In this document: in pieces, positions 7,005 through 14,503 of the stretch
How the letters are laid out: each line of letters begins with the position of its first letter
How positions within the stretch are numbered: the stretch's first letter is position 1
Source: Micavibrio_A sp035759665
GTDB lineage: Bacteria > Pseudomonadota > Alphaproteobacteria > Micavibrionales > Micavibrionaceae
NCBI GenBank assembly: GCA_035759665.1
Contig: DASTUM010000124.1
Coordinates: 1 to 16,151, forward strand
Length of the DNA stretch: 16,151 nucleotides
Direction: 5' to 3'
Program-made: the position numbers and the translations under genes
Notes under the pieces: model-generated
Database searches by the model: none
Told to the model about the DNA's origin: nothing
Seen by the model: the letters and a program-made list of their open reading frames with translations, nothing else

Positions 7005-7068
7005 GTCATTGCGAGGAGCGCAGCGACGCGGCAATCCATGGATTGCTTCGGCTTCGCCTCGCAATGAC
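7005..7068. repeat. 64-bp dispersed palindromic repeat (REP/MITE-like)
   Basis: Perfect 12-base terminal arms GTCATTGCGAGG (7005-7016) and CCTCGCAATGAC (7057-7068) enclose a perfect 16-base palindrome GCAATCCATGGATTGC (7031-7046). The parts between are imperfectly complementary, so the whole unit can fold as a hairpin. Repeats with this core are widely scattered in alphaproteobacterial intergenic regions and give spurious peptides such as GLPRRCAPRNDG when translated. Only one copy is in the window. Confidence 0.8.
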
Positions 7069-7082
7069 AGTGACGACAAGCC

Positions 7083-7111
7083 TTGACAAAATAGGAATTA
7101 ATTCATACTAT
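7083..7111 (+). promoter_or_regulatory. Promoter upstream of leucine dehydrogenase
   Basis: A perfect TTGACA (7083-7088) lies 17 bases from TACTAT (7106-7111, four of six consensus positions). The expected start of transcription is about 7117-7119, which would leave a leader of nearly 190 bases before the leucine dehydrogenase start codon. It begins 15 bases after the palindromic repeat. Confidence 0.6.
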
Positions 7112-7117
7112 AGCTGC

Positions 7118-7228
7118 ATGATTGTTTATGTCGCCAGCCACCGCGAAACGCACCGCCGCGCCCTTCTTTTATCCTGTAAGATCCTCCGGAATGACAAAAA
7201 ACATGACAAACGAACTAATGGATTTTGA
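7118..7228 (+). CDS. Possible 36-residue leader peptide ORF
   Basis: An ATG coincides with the predicted transcription start, so it would be read as a leaderless mRNA. The 36-codon ORF contains three consecutive Leu codons (CTT CTT TTA) in RALLLSCKILR, and its TGA directly abuts the hairpin at 7229. The product is basic and otherwise featureless. It may be a regulatory leader for the leucine dehydrogenase gene, or chance. No coding-bias evidence supports it independently. Confidence 0.25.
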   Translation: MIVYVASHRETHRRALLLSCKILRNDKKHDKRTNGF

Positions 7229-7267
7229 CGTTTCGGATCAAAAAAGTTGATCTTCTCGTCTGAAACG
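7229..7267 (+). promoter_or_regulatory. Leader hairpin before leucine dehydrogenase
   Basis: Outer arms CGTTTC (7229-7234) and GAAACG (7262-7267) enclose inner arms GATCAA (7236-7241) and TTGATC (7247-7252) with a 5-base loop. This gives a two-part stem with an asymmetric bulge, placed 38 bases before the start codon. No T run follows, so it is not a classical terminator. It may affect translation or mRNA stability. Confidence 0.4.
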
Positions 7268-7305
7268 CTTAACAATCGGCCCTTAAGAAAAAGAGGGAAA
7301 TAACA

Positions 7306-8496
7306 ATGATTTTCAAGGATCTGGACAAGGCCACGCTGGAAAAGAACACGTCGTTCGATCATCATGAAACCGTGCGCCGCCTGCTCCTTGGCCCGGACAG
7401 CGAGACGGTGGCGATCATCGCCGTCCACAATTCCAATCTCGGCCCCGCGCTCGGCGGCTGCCGCTTCTATCCTTACGCCAATGAAGACGCGGCCCTGACA
7501 GACGTCCTGCGCCTGTCTAGGGGCATGACCTATAAGAACGCGATGGCGGGCCTCCCGCTCGGCGGCGGCAAGGCCGTCATTATCGGGGATTTCAGGAAGG
7601 ATAAGACCGAAGAGCTGATGGCTGACATGGGCGAGGGCGTCGAAAGCTTCGACGGCAAATACGTTACCGCCGAAGATTCAGGCACGAATGAAGAAGACAT
7701 GCTCGTCATGTCTGAAAAGACAGAGCATGTCACCGGCTTGCCGCCCGAATATTTTCATGGGAAAGATTTCGGAGAACTGGGCGGCAATCCGTCACCGCTC
7801 ACCGCGCTTGGCTGCTACCGCGGCATCCGCGCCGCCGCGCATCACCGTTACGGCGGCGACGCGCTGACGGGCCTGAAAGTCGCCGTGCAGGGTGTCGGTG
7901 CCGTGGGCTTCGAACTCTGCAAGCTTTTGAAACAGGATGGCGTCGAACTGTTCGTTACCGATGTGAACAAGGACAGTCTGGAGCGTGCCACGGCGGAGCT
8001 GGGCGATATCCACATCGTCGCGCCTGATGAAATTTATGAAATCGAAGCCGAAGTGTTTGCCCCCTGCGCCATGGGCGGCATCCTCAACGACGATACGATC
8101 CCGCGCTTGAAGGCGCATATCGTGGCGGGCCCGGCAAACAACCAGCTTTTAAAATCGCATCACGATATTCAATTGATGGACAAGAACATTCTCTATGTTC
8201 CGGACTATGTGCTTAACGCGGGCGGCGTGATCTGCGTTGGATACGAATATTTCCGGAAATCCGGCTACAATCCGTTGGATTTCGACATCACGCGCGAAAG
8301 CATGGTCGCCCATGTCGAACGTATCGGCCAGACGGTCACGGACGTTCTCGCCTATGCCACCGCGCATCATCTCGGCACGGGCGAAGCCGCCGACAGGCTG
8401 GCCGAGGAAAAGTTCATGGGCGGCAAGCCGCTGGACGTTACTCCAGAACCTCCTGCCAGCTTCGGCCAAGGCGGCGGTAGGACGTTGGTTCAGTAA
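7306..8496 (+). CDS. Leucine dehydrogenase (Glu/Leu/Phe/Val dehydrogenase family)
   Basis: NAD-dependent cytoplasmic enzyme that oxidatively deaminates leucine and other branched-chain amino acids to 2-oxo acids and ammonia. The catalytic domain carries the substrate lysines in RGMTYKNA (K77) and LGGGKAV (K89), and the AEDSGTNEEDM motif (122-132) typical of leucine dehydrogenase. NPSPLTALGCYRGIRAA leads into the Rossmann domain with GVGAVG (196-201), followed by APCAMGGILND and VPDYVLNAGGVI. The protein is 396 residues, some 30 longer than the Bacillus enzyme. Part of this is a Pro/Gly-rich tail whose last 19 codons overlap the opposing yjbH-like gene. A good AGAGGGA ribosome binding site lies at 7292-7298. 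Valine or phenylalanine preference cannot be excluded. Usual gene names are ldh or bcd. Confidence 0.9.
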   Translation: MIFKDLDKATLEKNTSFDHHETVRRLLLGPDSETVAIIAVHNSNLGPALGGCRFYPYANEDAALTDVLRLSRGMTYKNAMAGLPLGGGKAVIIGDFRKDKTEELMADMGEGVESFDGKYVTAEDSGTNEEDMLVMSEKTEHVTGLPPEYFHGKDFGELGGNPSPLTALGCYRGIRAAAHHRYGGDALTGLKVAVQGVGAVGFELCKLLKQDGVELFVTDVNKDSLERATAELGDIHIVAPDEIYEIEAEVFAPCAMGGILNDDTIPRLKAHIVAGPANNQLLKSHHDIQLMDKNILYVPDYVLNAGGVICVGYEYFRKSGYNPLDFDITRESMVAHVERIGQTVTDVLAYATAHHLGTGEAADRLAEEKFMGGKPLDVTPEPPASFGQGGGRTLVQ

Positions 8497-10510
8497 CCTC
8501 GTACAGCGATACGGGCTTGTCGAGGAGTGCGCCGTCGTTGCGGCCTATCGGCTCCATCTTGATCCGCGCCTCGCTTCCCTGCGGCACGAATTTCAGGTTG
8601 CCAAGCGGGATCGCCACGTTGATCCCCGCATAGACGTTCCGGTCGCTGCCGAACACATCCTTGTTGTCCATGTCGGTGACGTTCATGAAAGCCTTGGCCT
8701 TGATGCCGTTGTTCAGCTGCGTCTGCGCGCCGAAACTTACACCGTCATCGCCGCCGATGAACCGCCCGACTTTGGCGAAGGCGGTAACATCCGTATCGGG
8801 AATCTCGTAGAAGAGGTTGAGATGCGCCGTAAAATGCTCGCCCGGAACCAAGCCGACGGCGAGCGGCATAGTGGGATCGCGCAGATACAGGTTCCACGCC
8901 TCCGCGCCGATGGCAAAGGGTGATTGGAACGGGCGGTACAAAACTTCACCCCCATACCCAGCATACATTTCCTCAAGGAATCCCGCCGTCAGAGCCATAT
9001 GAAAATCCGGCAGGGGCGTTTTGAGCCATGACAAGAAGGCGCGGTCGAGATTGACGCGGTTGCGCGCGAACAGATATTCGTGTGCGCGGATGCTCTCCGT
9101 GATGACATCGCGGAATTTTTGCAGGCGGTGAAGGTTGTTGGCGATATTGAACCGGAGCGACGCTCCCGTATAAATTCCATGGTTCCATTGTTTGGTCGTT
9201 TCGGCGACAAAGCTTGCCCTATAGAGATGTGTCGTTTCCTCTTCGCCGATGCTGAGCTTCAGTTCCGGATGGAATTTGAATTTCTCCTTGGCGCTTTTAT
9301 GGCTTATCGAGCGCGTGTCCGTATCGAAGGATATATCCCTCCATATTTCTTCGGGGCTGCCCTGTCCCTGCGCGACCGCCTGTTCCAGATCGCGGCGGCT
9401 GAAAGTTACGGTCTTGCCGCGCAGGCCGTTGGTGACGGGGATGACCGTGATGGTTTCGATCTCCGGCCCCGCATTGGCGGCGAGGTGGCGGGCGACGCGG
9501 CCGATCTGCAAGGCCCCGGGTTCGTAATCGTTCATATGCACGACACCGCTGAAATCATGCCCCTTGATCCGCGTCTTGCCCATGTTGATGCTGTCGGCTT
9601 CGGCCATTTCCTTCGCCAGTAAACGCCATGTCGCATCCGATCTTTTTCCGTCGAATTTGAACACGCTGCTGTTCTTGTAGGATTGCGTCTTCCATTTATA
9701 CGGGTTCGTCTGGAAGGTCAGCCGCGCCATGATCTTGTCCATGCCGATCACAGAGGCGCCGAAGGATATCCACTTCTTCGGCGAATAATTGAATCCGAAA
9801 CTCCACGGCGATGGTTTCTTGAAATCGAATTGCCGCGTTTCGGCCCTGTAAGCGTCGGCGTTGAAATCCGCCTTCAGGGAAAGCCCTTTGATCGGCGTGA
9901 AATATTCGACGCCGCCGAAAAATCCGATTTCTTCGCCCGTGAACCAGTCGGAGGGCGATGCCGCGTCGGAACTGGAAAAATCGCGATCCTTTTCGAAATG
10001 CGAAGACAGGGTGGCGAAAGGGTTTTTGAGATGGCCTGCGCTGCCAAGCCTTCCCCAGCCGACACCGGCGGTGAAATCGAAATCGTACCAGCGTTTGGAG
10101 AGCGCGAAATATTCCGATGAAAACCGGGGATCGCCCAGCGCGCTGTTCATGCCGAACGATATTTCCGGCATGTAGCGTCCTTCTTTCTTCAGCCGCAGCT
10201 TGATGTCCATGCCCGGATAGACAAGCGAGGGTTTATCTCCGGCGGAGGACACCAGCATACTTTGGCGCAGATTTATGTAGAGCGGCTTCGCAACCTGCAG
10301 CCCGATGAAAACGTGATTGTGGGGATCGGTGTGGGACGCGCCGATGCGCATCGTCCCTTCTTCATCCATCCGTGCGCTCGGAATCGAATTGAGGCCAATC
10401 AATCCCATGTAATCGCTTGAACGGGCCGCTTCATCGGCACGCGCCGGTTTGGCCGCAGACCAGAGAATGCAGATCAATACAAGCGCATGATATAAACAAA
10501 CACGGGGCAT
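8438..10510 (-). CDS. YjbH-like outer-membrane exopolysaccharide protein
   Basis: A 690-residue exported protein. The signal peptide has the hydrophobic core ALVLICILWSAA and a likely ARA-DE cleavage near residue 26. The mature start, with YMGLIGLNSIPSARMDEEGTMRIG, is the recognisable beginning of the YjbH (DUF940) family. Alternating aromatic/polar beta-strand patterns, such as WYDFDFTAGVGWGRLG, WSFGFNYSPKKWISFGASV and KVGRFIGGDDGVSFGAQTQL, indicate an outer-membrane beta-barrel. In E. coli yjbH is the last gene of yjbEFGH, linked to extracellular polysaccharide production and Rcs stress control. Here it stands alone: no yjbE, F or G is visible. It is divergent from the hybrid kinase gene across 172 bases and overlaps the end of leucine dehydrogenase by 59 bases. 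Function in polymer export is inferred from the family. Confidence 0.82.
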   Translation of the reverse strand: MPRVCLYHALVLICILWSAAKPARADEAARSSDYMGLIGLNSIPSARMDEEGTMRIGASHTDPHNHVFIGLQVAKPLYINLRQSMLVSSAGDKPSLVYPGMDIKLRLKKEGRYMPEISFGMNSALGDPRFSSEYFALSKRWYDFDFTAGVGWGRLGSAGHLKNPFATLSSHFEKDRDFSSSDAASPSDWFTGEEIGFFGGVEYFTPIKGLSLKADFNADAYRAETRQFDFKKPSPWSFGFNYSPKKWISFGASVIGMDKIMARLTFQTNPYKWKTQSYKNSSVFKFDGKRSDATWRLLAKEMAEADSINMGKTRIKGHDFSGVVHMNDYEPGALQIGRVARHLAANAGPEIETITVIPVTNGLRGKTVTFSRRDLEQAVAQGQGSPEEIWRDISFDTDTRSISHKSAKEKFKFHPELKLSIGEEETTHLYRASFVAETTKQWNHGIYTGASLRFNIANNLHRLQKFRDVITESIRAHEYLFARNRVNLDRAFLSWLKTPLPDFHMALTAGFLEEMYAGYGGEVLYRPFQSPFAIGAEAWNLYLRDPTMPLAVGLVPGEHFTAHLNLFYEIPDTDVTAFAKVGRFIGGDDGVSFGAQTQLNNGIKAKAFMNVTDMDNKDVFGSDRNVYAGINVAIPLGNLKFVPQGSEARIKMEPIGRNDGALLDKPVSLYEVTEPTSYRRLGRSWQEVLE

Positions 10511-10601
10511 GGTCGGACAACCACCCGTTTAAAGGAATAAAAACAATCACTTGCAGTGTCGGGTAAATACGCGGGCATGTCAAAGCGAATGGACGCACCG
10601 C

Positions 10602-10631
10602 TTGAATTTATTTGTTCTCCGCCGATATAAA
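10602..10631 (+). promoter_or_regulatory. Possible promoter of the hybrid kinase gene
   Basis: TTGAAT (10602-10607) and TATAAA (10626-10631) with an 18-base spacer lie about 50 bases before the kinase start. The -35 matches consensus at four positions and the -10 at five. The surrounding stretch is A/T rich, consistent with a promoter in the divergent 172-base gap. Confidence 0.45.
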
Positions 10632-10682
10632 CTATAGGTTGTGTGAATTAAATAATTTTATTTATTCAAAGGGTTATAGAGA

Positions 10683-12509
10683 ATGATTTGCGAGAGGCGA
10701 GAAGAGAGGCGGGCGGTCCCGCAGAGTTTTCTGATCGACGCGCTTGGCGAACCGGCCTTTGTTTTCGCGCAGGACGGGCTTTTGCTTGCCTGTAACAGCG
10801 CGGGGCGGGATATCCTCGCTGCTCTTTGCGTCGGCGATTCCGGTTCTAACCATCACGACGCGTTCATGCAAAAATTGCGTTTTGCCAGCGAAGGCTGGAG
10901 CGAAAATGAACCCGTCCTCGGCGGTGTCCGGTATGAAATGGTTTGCGGAACTTGTGACGAAGGAACGCTCGTGCGTTTGATGCCGCGCGCTGAAAGCGAC
11001 CATCTTTTGCGTCTTTCGACCTCGCTGGAGATCATGCCGTGGGGGATCGTGACGGTCGAACTGACTTCCGTCAGTTCGTGCTGTGTCTTTTGCAACCCGA
11101 AAGCCGAAGAGTTTTTGAAGATGCCGGGTGGGAAGCTCGTCGGGCTTCCAGCTCTGGAAATACTGGAACGCTTCGGCATGGGTGACGATATCCGCTCCAA
11201 CCTGTATGGCGGGGAAACGTCCTTTTGCGATCACGAGGCAAAGCGCGACGGGCGCGTTACGTGGTACAGGCTGCACTTCATACCTTATTCGCGCCGCAGG
11301 AATTATTGCCTGATCGTCATCGAGGACACGACTGAACATAAAATCAGGGAAGGGCAGTGTTTTCAGGCGCAAAGGCTCGAAGCACTGGGGCAGCTCGCCG
11401 GAGGCGTCGCCCATGATTTCAACAATATCCTTTCCATCATCGACGGCTATGCACGCATGGGAAAGAAAGCGGCAGCGGGCGGCAACTCTCCATTCGATCA
11501 TTTCGAAAGGATCATGCAATCCGTCCAGCGCGGCTCGGCGCTGACGAACAGGCTCCTGACGTTCGGCCGCCATATCGCGGTCAAAGACAAGGTCATCGAT
11601 CTCGGGCAGTTGATCCGGGATCAGGAATCGCTGCTCCGCCCTCTGATCGACGCGTCCATCACGCTCTCGGTCACGGTGGAACCGGATGTGTTCGTTACCG
11701 CGCCTCCGGACAATATCTGCCAGATACTGCTCAATCTTTGCATCAATGCCCGCGATGCGATGCCGGAGGGCGGCCGCCTGTCGGTTGAATGCGGAAAAAC
11801 ACGCAATGCGCGCGCTTTCCTGCGCATCGCCGATACGGGCGAAGGCATCCCGCAGGAAATCAGGGCGCGCATTTTCGACCCTTTCTTCACGACGAAAATG
11901 CAGGGAAAGGGGACGGGGCTCGGCCTGTCCGTGGTCTACGGGCTGGTCAAGGATATGCAGGGGGAAATAGATGTCGCATCGAAATCCCGCGAAGGCGCGT
12001 CTTTCACAATCACGCTTCCGCTGAGCGAAAAAGGGCCGCCCGTTCAAAAAATCACCGAGGACGAAAACGGCAATGTGCATCTCGAAGGGTTTACGGCGCT
12101 GATCGCGGAAGACGAGCCCGCCCTGCTCGACCTGGTGTCGGGGATGGTGGAAGATATGGGCGCGCGCGTTCTCAGGGCAAGCAACGGGAACGAGGCGCTG
12201 ATGATACAAGATGAATATCATGGCGATATAGATTTCCTTTTGACCGATGTGGTGATGCCCGAGCTCAACGGCGTGAAGCTCGCGGAGCTGTTCGAAAGCG
12301 TCCGGCCTGAATCCCGCGTGATGTTCATGTCCGGCTATCCGGAATCCGGACAGATGGCGCGCGTGTCTCTTCCAGAAAGTGCATTCTTCATGTCCAAGCC
12401 CGTCGATTTTTACAAGCTGGCGCAGACATTGAAGGCTATGGCGGAGAAGAGCGAGCGGACTCTTAAAAATAGCTGGGACGGCCTTTCGACGAAATGGAAC
12501 GCATTATGA
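10683..12509 (+). CDS. Soluble hybrid histidine kinase, PAS-PAS-HisKA-HATPase-REC (CckA-like)
   Basis: A 608-residue sensor kinase with no visible membrane segment. Two PAS-like regions span about residues 15-105 and 113-222. The dimerisation/phospho-acceptor domain follows, with H244 in GQLAGGVAHDFNNIL. The ATP-binding domain shows the N box (NLCINARDAMPEGG, N355), DTGEGIP, FDPFFTTK and GKGTGLGL. A C-terminal receiver domain (about 470-590) has acceptor D522 in LLTDVVMPELNG and the conserved lysine in FMSKPVD. The GGVAHDFNN and two-PAS-plus-receiver layout is that of the CckA family, but CckA normally has N-terminal membrane helices, absent here. I therefore call it CckA-like rather than CckA. 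The signal is presumably cytoplasmic. It overlaps the downstream regulator gene by an ATGA, so the pair is very likely one operon. Confidence 0.88.
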   Translation: MICERREERRAVPQSFLIDALGEPAFVFAQDGLLLACNSAGRDILAALCVGDSGSNHHDAFMQKLRFASEGWSENEPVLGGVRYEMVCGTCDEGTLVRLMPRAESDHLLRLSTSLEIMPWGIVTVELTSVSSCCVFCNPKAEEFLKMPGGKLVGLPALEILERFGMGDDIRSNLYGGETSFCDHEAKRDGRVTWYRLHFIPYSRRRNYCLIVIEDTTEHKIREGQCFQAQRLEALGQLAGGVAHDFNNILSIIDGYARMGKKAAAGGNSPFDHFERIMQSVQRGSALTNRLLTFGRHIAVKDKVIDLGQLIRDQESLLRPLIDASITLSVTVEPDVFVTAPPDNICQILLNLCINARDAMPEGGRLSVECGKTRNARAFLRIADTGEGIPQEIRARIFDPFFTTKMQGKGTGLGLSVVYGLVKDMQGEIDVASKSREGASFTITLPLSEKGPPVQKITEDENGNVHLEGFTALIAEDEPALLDLVSGMVEDMGARVLRASNGNEALMIQDEYHGDIDFLLTDVVMPELNGVKLAELFESVRPESRVMFMSGYPESGQMARVSLPESAFFMSKPVDFYKLAQTLKAMAEKSERTLKNSWDGLSTKWNAL

Positions 12510-12895
12510 CCGAACTTTCCAGGCTTAAAGTGCTGATCGTCGAGGATCAGCTGGAATCGCGGATAATCTTGCGCGATATTCTCGGCGATCTCGAGATTGC
12601 CCAGATATACGAGGCGAATGACGGGCGCAATGCTCTGCAATATATAGGCGTGAGCAATGTCGACCTGATTTTGTGCGACTGGAACATGCCTGTGATGTCC
12701 GGCATGGAATTTTTCCGCGCGCTGCGGGAAAAGGGGAATGCGACGCCGTTCCTCATGATTACAGGGCGCAGCGACCATAATTCGGTCATGGAGGCGCGCA
12801 GCGCTGGCGTGGAAGGCTATATCCGCAAGCCCTTTTCACCGCAGCAGATCGAAACCCGCCTGCGAATCTTCGCCGCACGCATGAAAGTCGTGTAA
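12506..12895 (+). CDS. CheY-like single-domain response regulator
   Basis: A 129-residue receiver domain without output domain. The acidic pair is E13-D14, the phospho-acceptor is D58 in LILCDWNMPVMSG, the switch Thr is T86 in FLMITGR and the conserved lysine is K108 in YIRKPFSP. DWNMPVMSG is the form seen in CheY proteins. I chose the ATG at 12506, which overlaps the kinase stop as ATGA. An ATG at 12494 would add four residues (MERI) and is possible. Coupled synthesis implies that this regulator receives phosphate from the upstream hybrid kinase or competes for it. Without an output domain it must act by protein contact, for example on a flagellar motor, a phosphotransferase or another kinase. 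No chemotaxis genes are in the window. Confidence 0.85.
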   Translation: MTELSRLKVLIVEDQLESRIILRDILGDLEIAQIYEANDGRNALQYIGVSNVDLILCDWNMPVMSGMEFFRALREKGNATPFLMITGRSDHNSVMEARSAGVEGYIRKPFSPQQIETRLRIFAARMKVV

Positions 12896-12985
12896 ATCCG
12901 CCGTTTTTTCCTGTGAAAGACGATCCTGCTTGCCTTGCGGCAGGAGAGAATCGCTATACCCTAATATATAAAGGGACAGAGCGTT

Positions 12986-14503
12986 ATGGAACCGGATTAC
13001 GATTTATGCGTCATCGGGGGTGGCATCAACGGCGCCGGCATCGCGCGCGAGGCCGCAGGGCGTGGCCTGTCCGTTCTTCTGGTGGAGGCGCAAGACCTCG
13101 CGCAGGGAACGTCGTCGGCGAGCACGAAACTCATCCATGGCGGATTGCGATATCTGGAGCAGGGGGAATTCCGCCTTGTCCGTGAATCCTTGAAAGAGCG
13201 CGAGACCTTGCTGCGCCTCGCGCCGCATTTGGTGACGCCGCTGGAATTCGTTTTGCCCTACGTGTCCGGCCTTCGTCCGCGCTGGATGATCGGCTTCGGT
13301 TTGTGGCTTTACGACTTTCTGGCAGGCCGCCGGAAAGTGGGAAAATCGAGCGCAGTGAGTCTGCATGACTCTCTTCTCGGCGAGCCATTGCAGGGTACGT
13401 TCCGAGACGGCTTCAAATATTCCGATTGCTGGACGGACGATGCGCGGCTCGTCGTTTTGAACGCGATGGATGCCAAAGCGCGCGGCGCGGAGATTTTAAC
13501 GCGCACGGCCTGTATGCGCATGGGCATGCTCCACGATACGAATTTCTGGTACGTTCAGCTCAAGGATCTGGCGAGCGGCGATGAATTCCAGATTTCCGCT
13601 CGCATGGTCGTCAACGCGGCGGGGCCATGGGTGAGGGGGCTTCTCGATGCGTCCTCGCTTGCGCTGGAAAAGACGCCCAGGGTCAGGCTGGTGAAGGGGA
13701 GCCACATTGTCGTGCCGCGCCTGCATGAGGGCGATTACGCCTTCATCCTGCAACAGCCCGACCGCCGCGTCGTGTTCGCCATACCCTACGAGGGCAAATT
13801 CACGCTAATCGGCACGACCGACGAACCGTTCGACGGCGACGCTATGAAACCCGTGATCAGCACCGGCGAGGCGCAATATCTATGCGACGCCGTCAACCGT
13901 TTCTTCAAAGCGCAGATTACGCCCGAAGACATTGTCTGGACTTATAGTGGCGTGCGGGCGCTCACCGATGACGGGTCGGCCAAGGCCCAGCAGGTGACGC
14001 GCGATTACAGGCTCGATCTCGATTCAACCCGCGCCGCACCGATCCTTTCGGTGTTCGGCGGCAAGCTTACCACCTACCGCACGCTGGCAATGCACGCCGT
14101 CGACAAGATCACGGGCAGCAGGAAGAATGCCGGATGGACGGCCAAGGCGCCGCTGCCGGGCGGAAATTTCGTCAAGGGCGGCTTTCCCGCTTTCCTTGCG
14201 CATCAACGCTCGAAATACAAATTCCTGCCCGAAGACCTCCTGCTCCGCTACGCCCGCGCCTATGGCACACGGATGGATATTCTGCTGGAAACGACCGATA
14301 GCGTGAAATCGCTAGGCCGCGATTTCGGCAGCGGCCTTTACGAGATCGAGGTGAAATACCTGATTGGCCATGAATTCGCCAAAACGGCGGAAGATATTCT
14401 CTGGCGCCGCACGAAGATCGGCCTGCACGCCGAAAAACGCACCGCGCTCGCGCTCGAAAGCGCGATGCCCGATTATCTCGAAGAACGGAAAATTGCATCA
14501 TGA
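12986..14503 (+). CDS. glpD: Aerobic glycerol-3-phosphate dehydrogenase
   Basis: FAD-dependent, membrane-associated enzyme that oxidises glycerol 3-phosphate to dihydroxyacetone phosphate and passes electrons to the quinone pool. The 505 residues match GlpD. The N-terminal FAD-binding loop is CVIGGGINGAGIAREAAGRG (residues 8-27). It is followed by the family signature GTSSASTKLIHGGLRYLEQGEF (41-62). Further GlpD blocks are LVKGSHIVVPR, FAIPYEGKFTLIGTTDE, WTYSGVRALTDDG and SVFGGKLTTYRTLA. AGGGACAG lies a few bases before the ATG. Its TGA overlaps the glpK start as ATGA, so the two are made together. The 90-base upstream gap has A/T-rich TATACCCTAATATATAAAG, a possible -10 region, and a small CCTGC/GCAGG hairpin. 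No glpF permease or glpR repressor is visible nearby. Confidence 0.95.
   Translation: MEPDYDLCVIGGGINGAGIAREAAGRGLSVLLVEAQDLAQGTSSASTKLIHGGLRYLEQGEFRLVRESLKERETLLRLAPHLVTPLEFVLPYVSGLRPRWMIGFGLWLYDFLAGRRKVGKSSAVSLHDSLLGEPLQGTFRDGFKYSDCWTDDARLVVLNAMDAKARGAEILTRTACMRMGMLHDTNFWYVQLKDLASGDEFQISARMVVNAAGPWVRGLLDASSLALEKTPRVRLVKGSHIVVPRLHEGDYAFILQQPDRRVVFAIPYEGKFTLIGTTDEPFDGDAMKPVISTGEAQYLCDAVNRFFKAQITPEDIVWTYSGVRALTDDGSAKAQQVTRDYRLDLDSTRAAPILSVFGGKLTTYRTLAMHAVDKITGSRKNAGWTAKAPLPGGNFVKGGFPAFLAHQRSKYKFLPEDLLLRYARAYGTRMDILLETTDSVKSLGRDFGSGLYEIEVKYLIGHEFAKTAEDILWRRTKIGLHAEKRTALALESAMPDYLEERKIAS

Noticed and set aside
6834..7079. An 81-codon minus-strand ORF containing GLPRRCAPRNDG
   Set aside because: This peptide is the well-known spurious translation of the dispersed palindromic repeat, and the rest crosses the terminator and promoter.
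10674..12221. A 515-codon open frame antisense to the hybrid kinase
   Set aside because: It lies almost wholly opposite a clearly conserved kinase, shows no recognisable motif and has an Arg/His/Phe-rich composition. Codon bias in GC-rich genes often keeps an antisense frame open.
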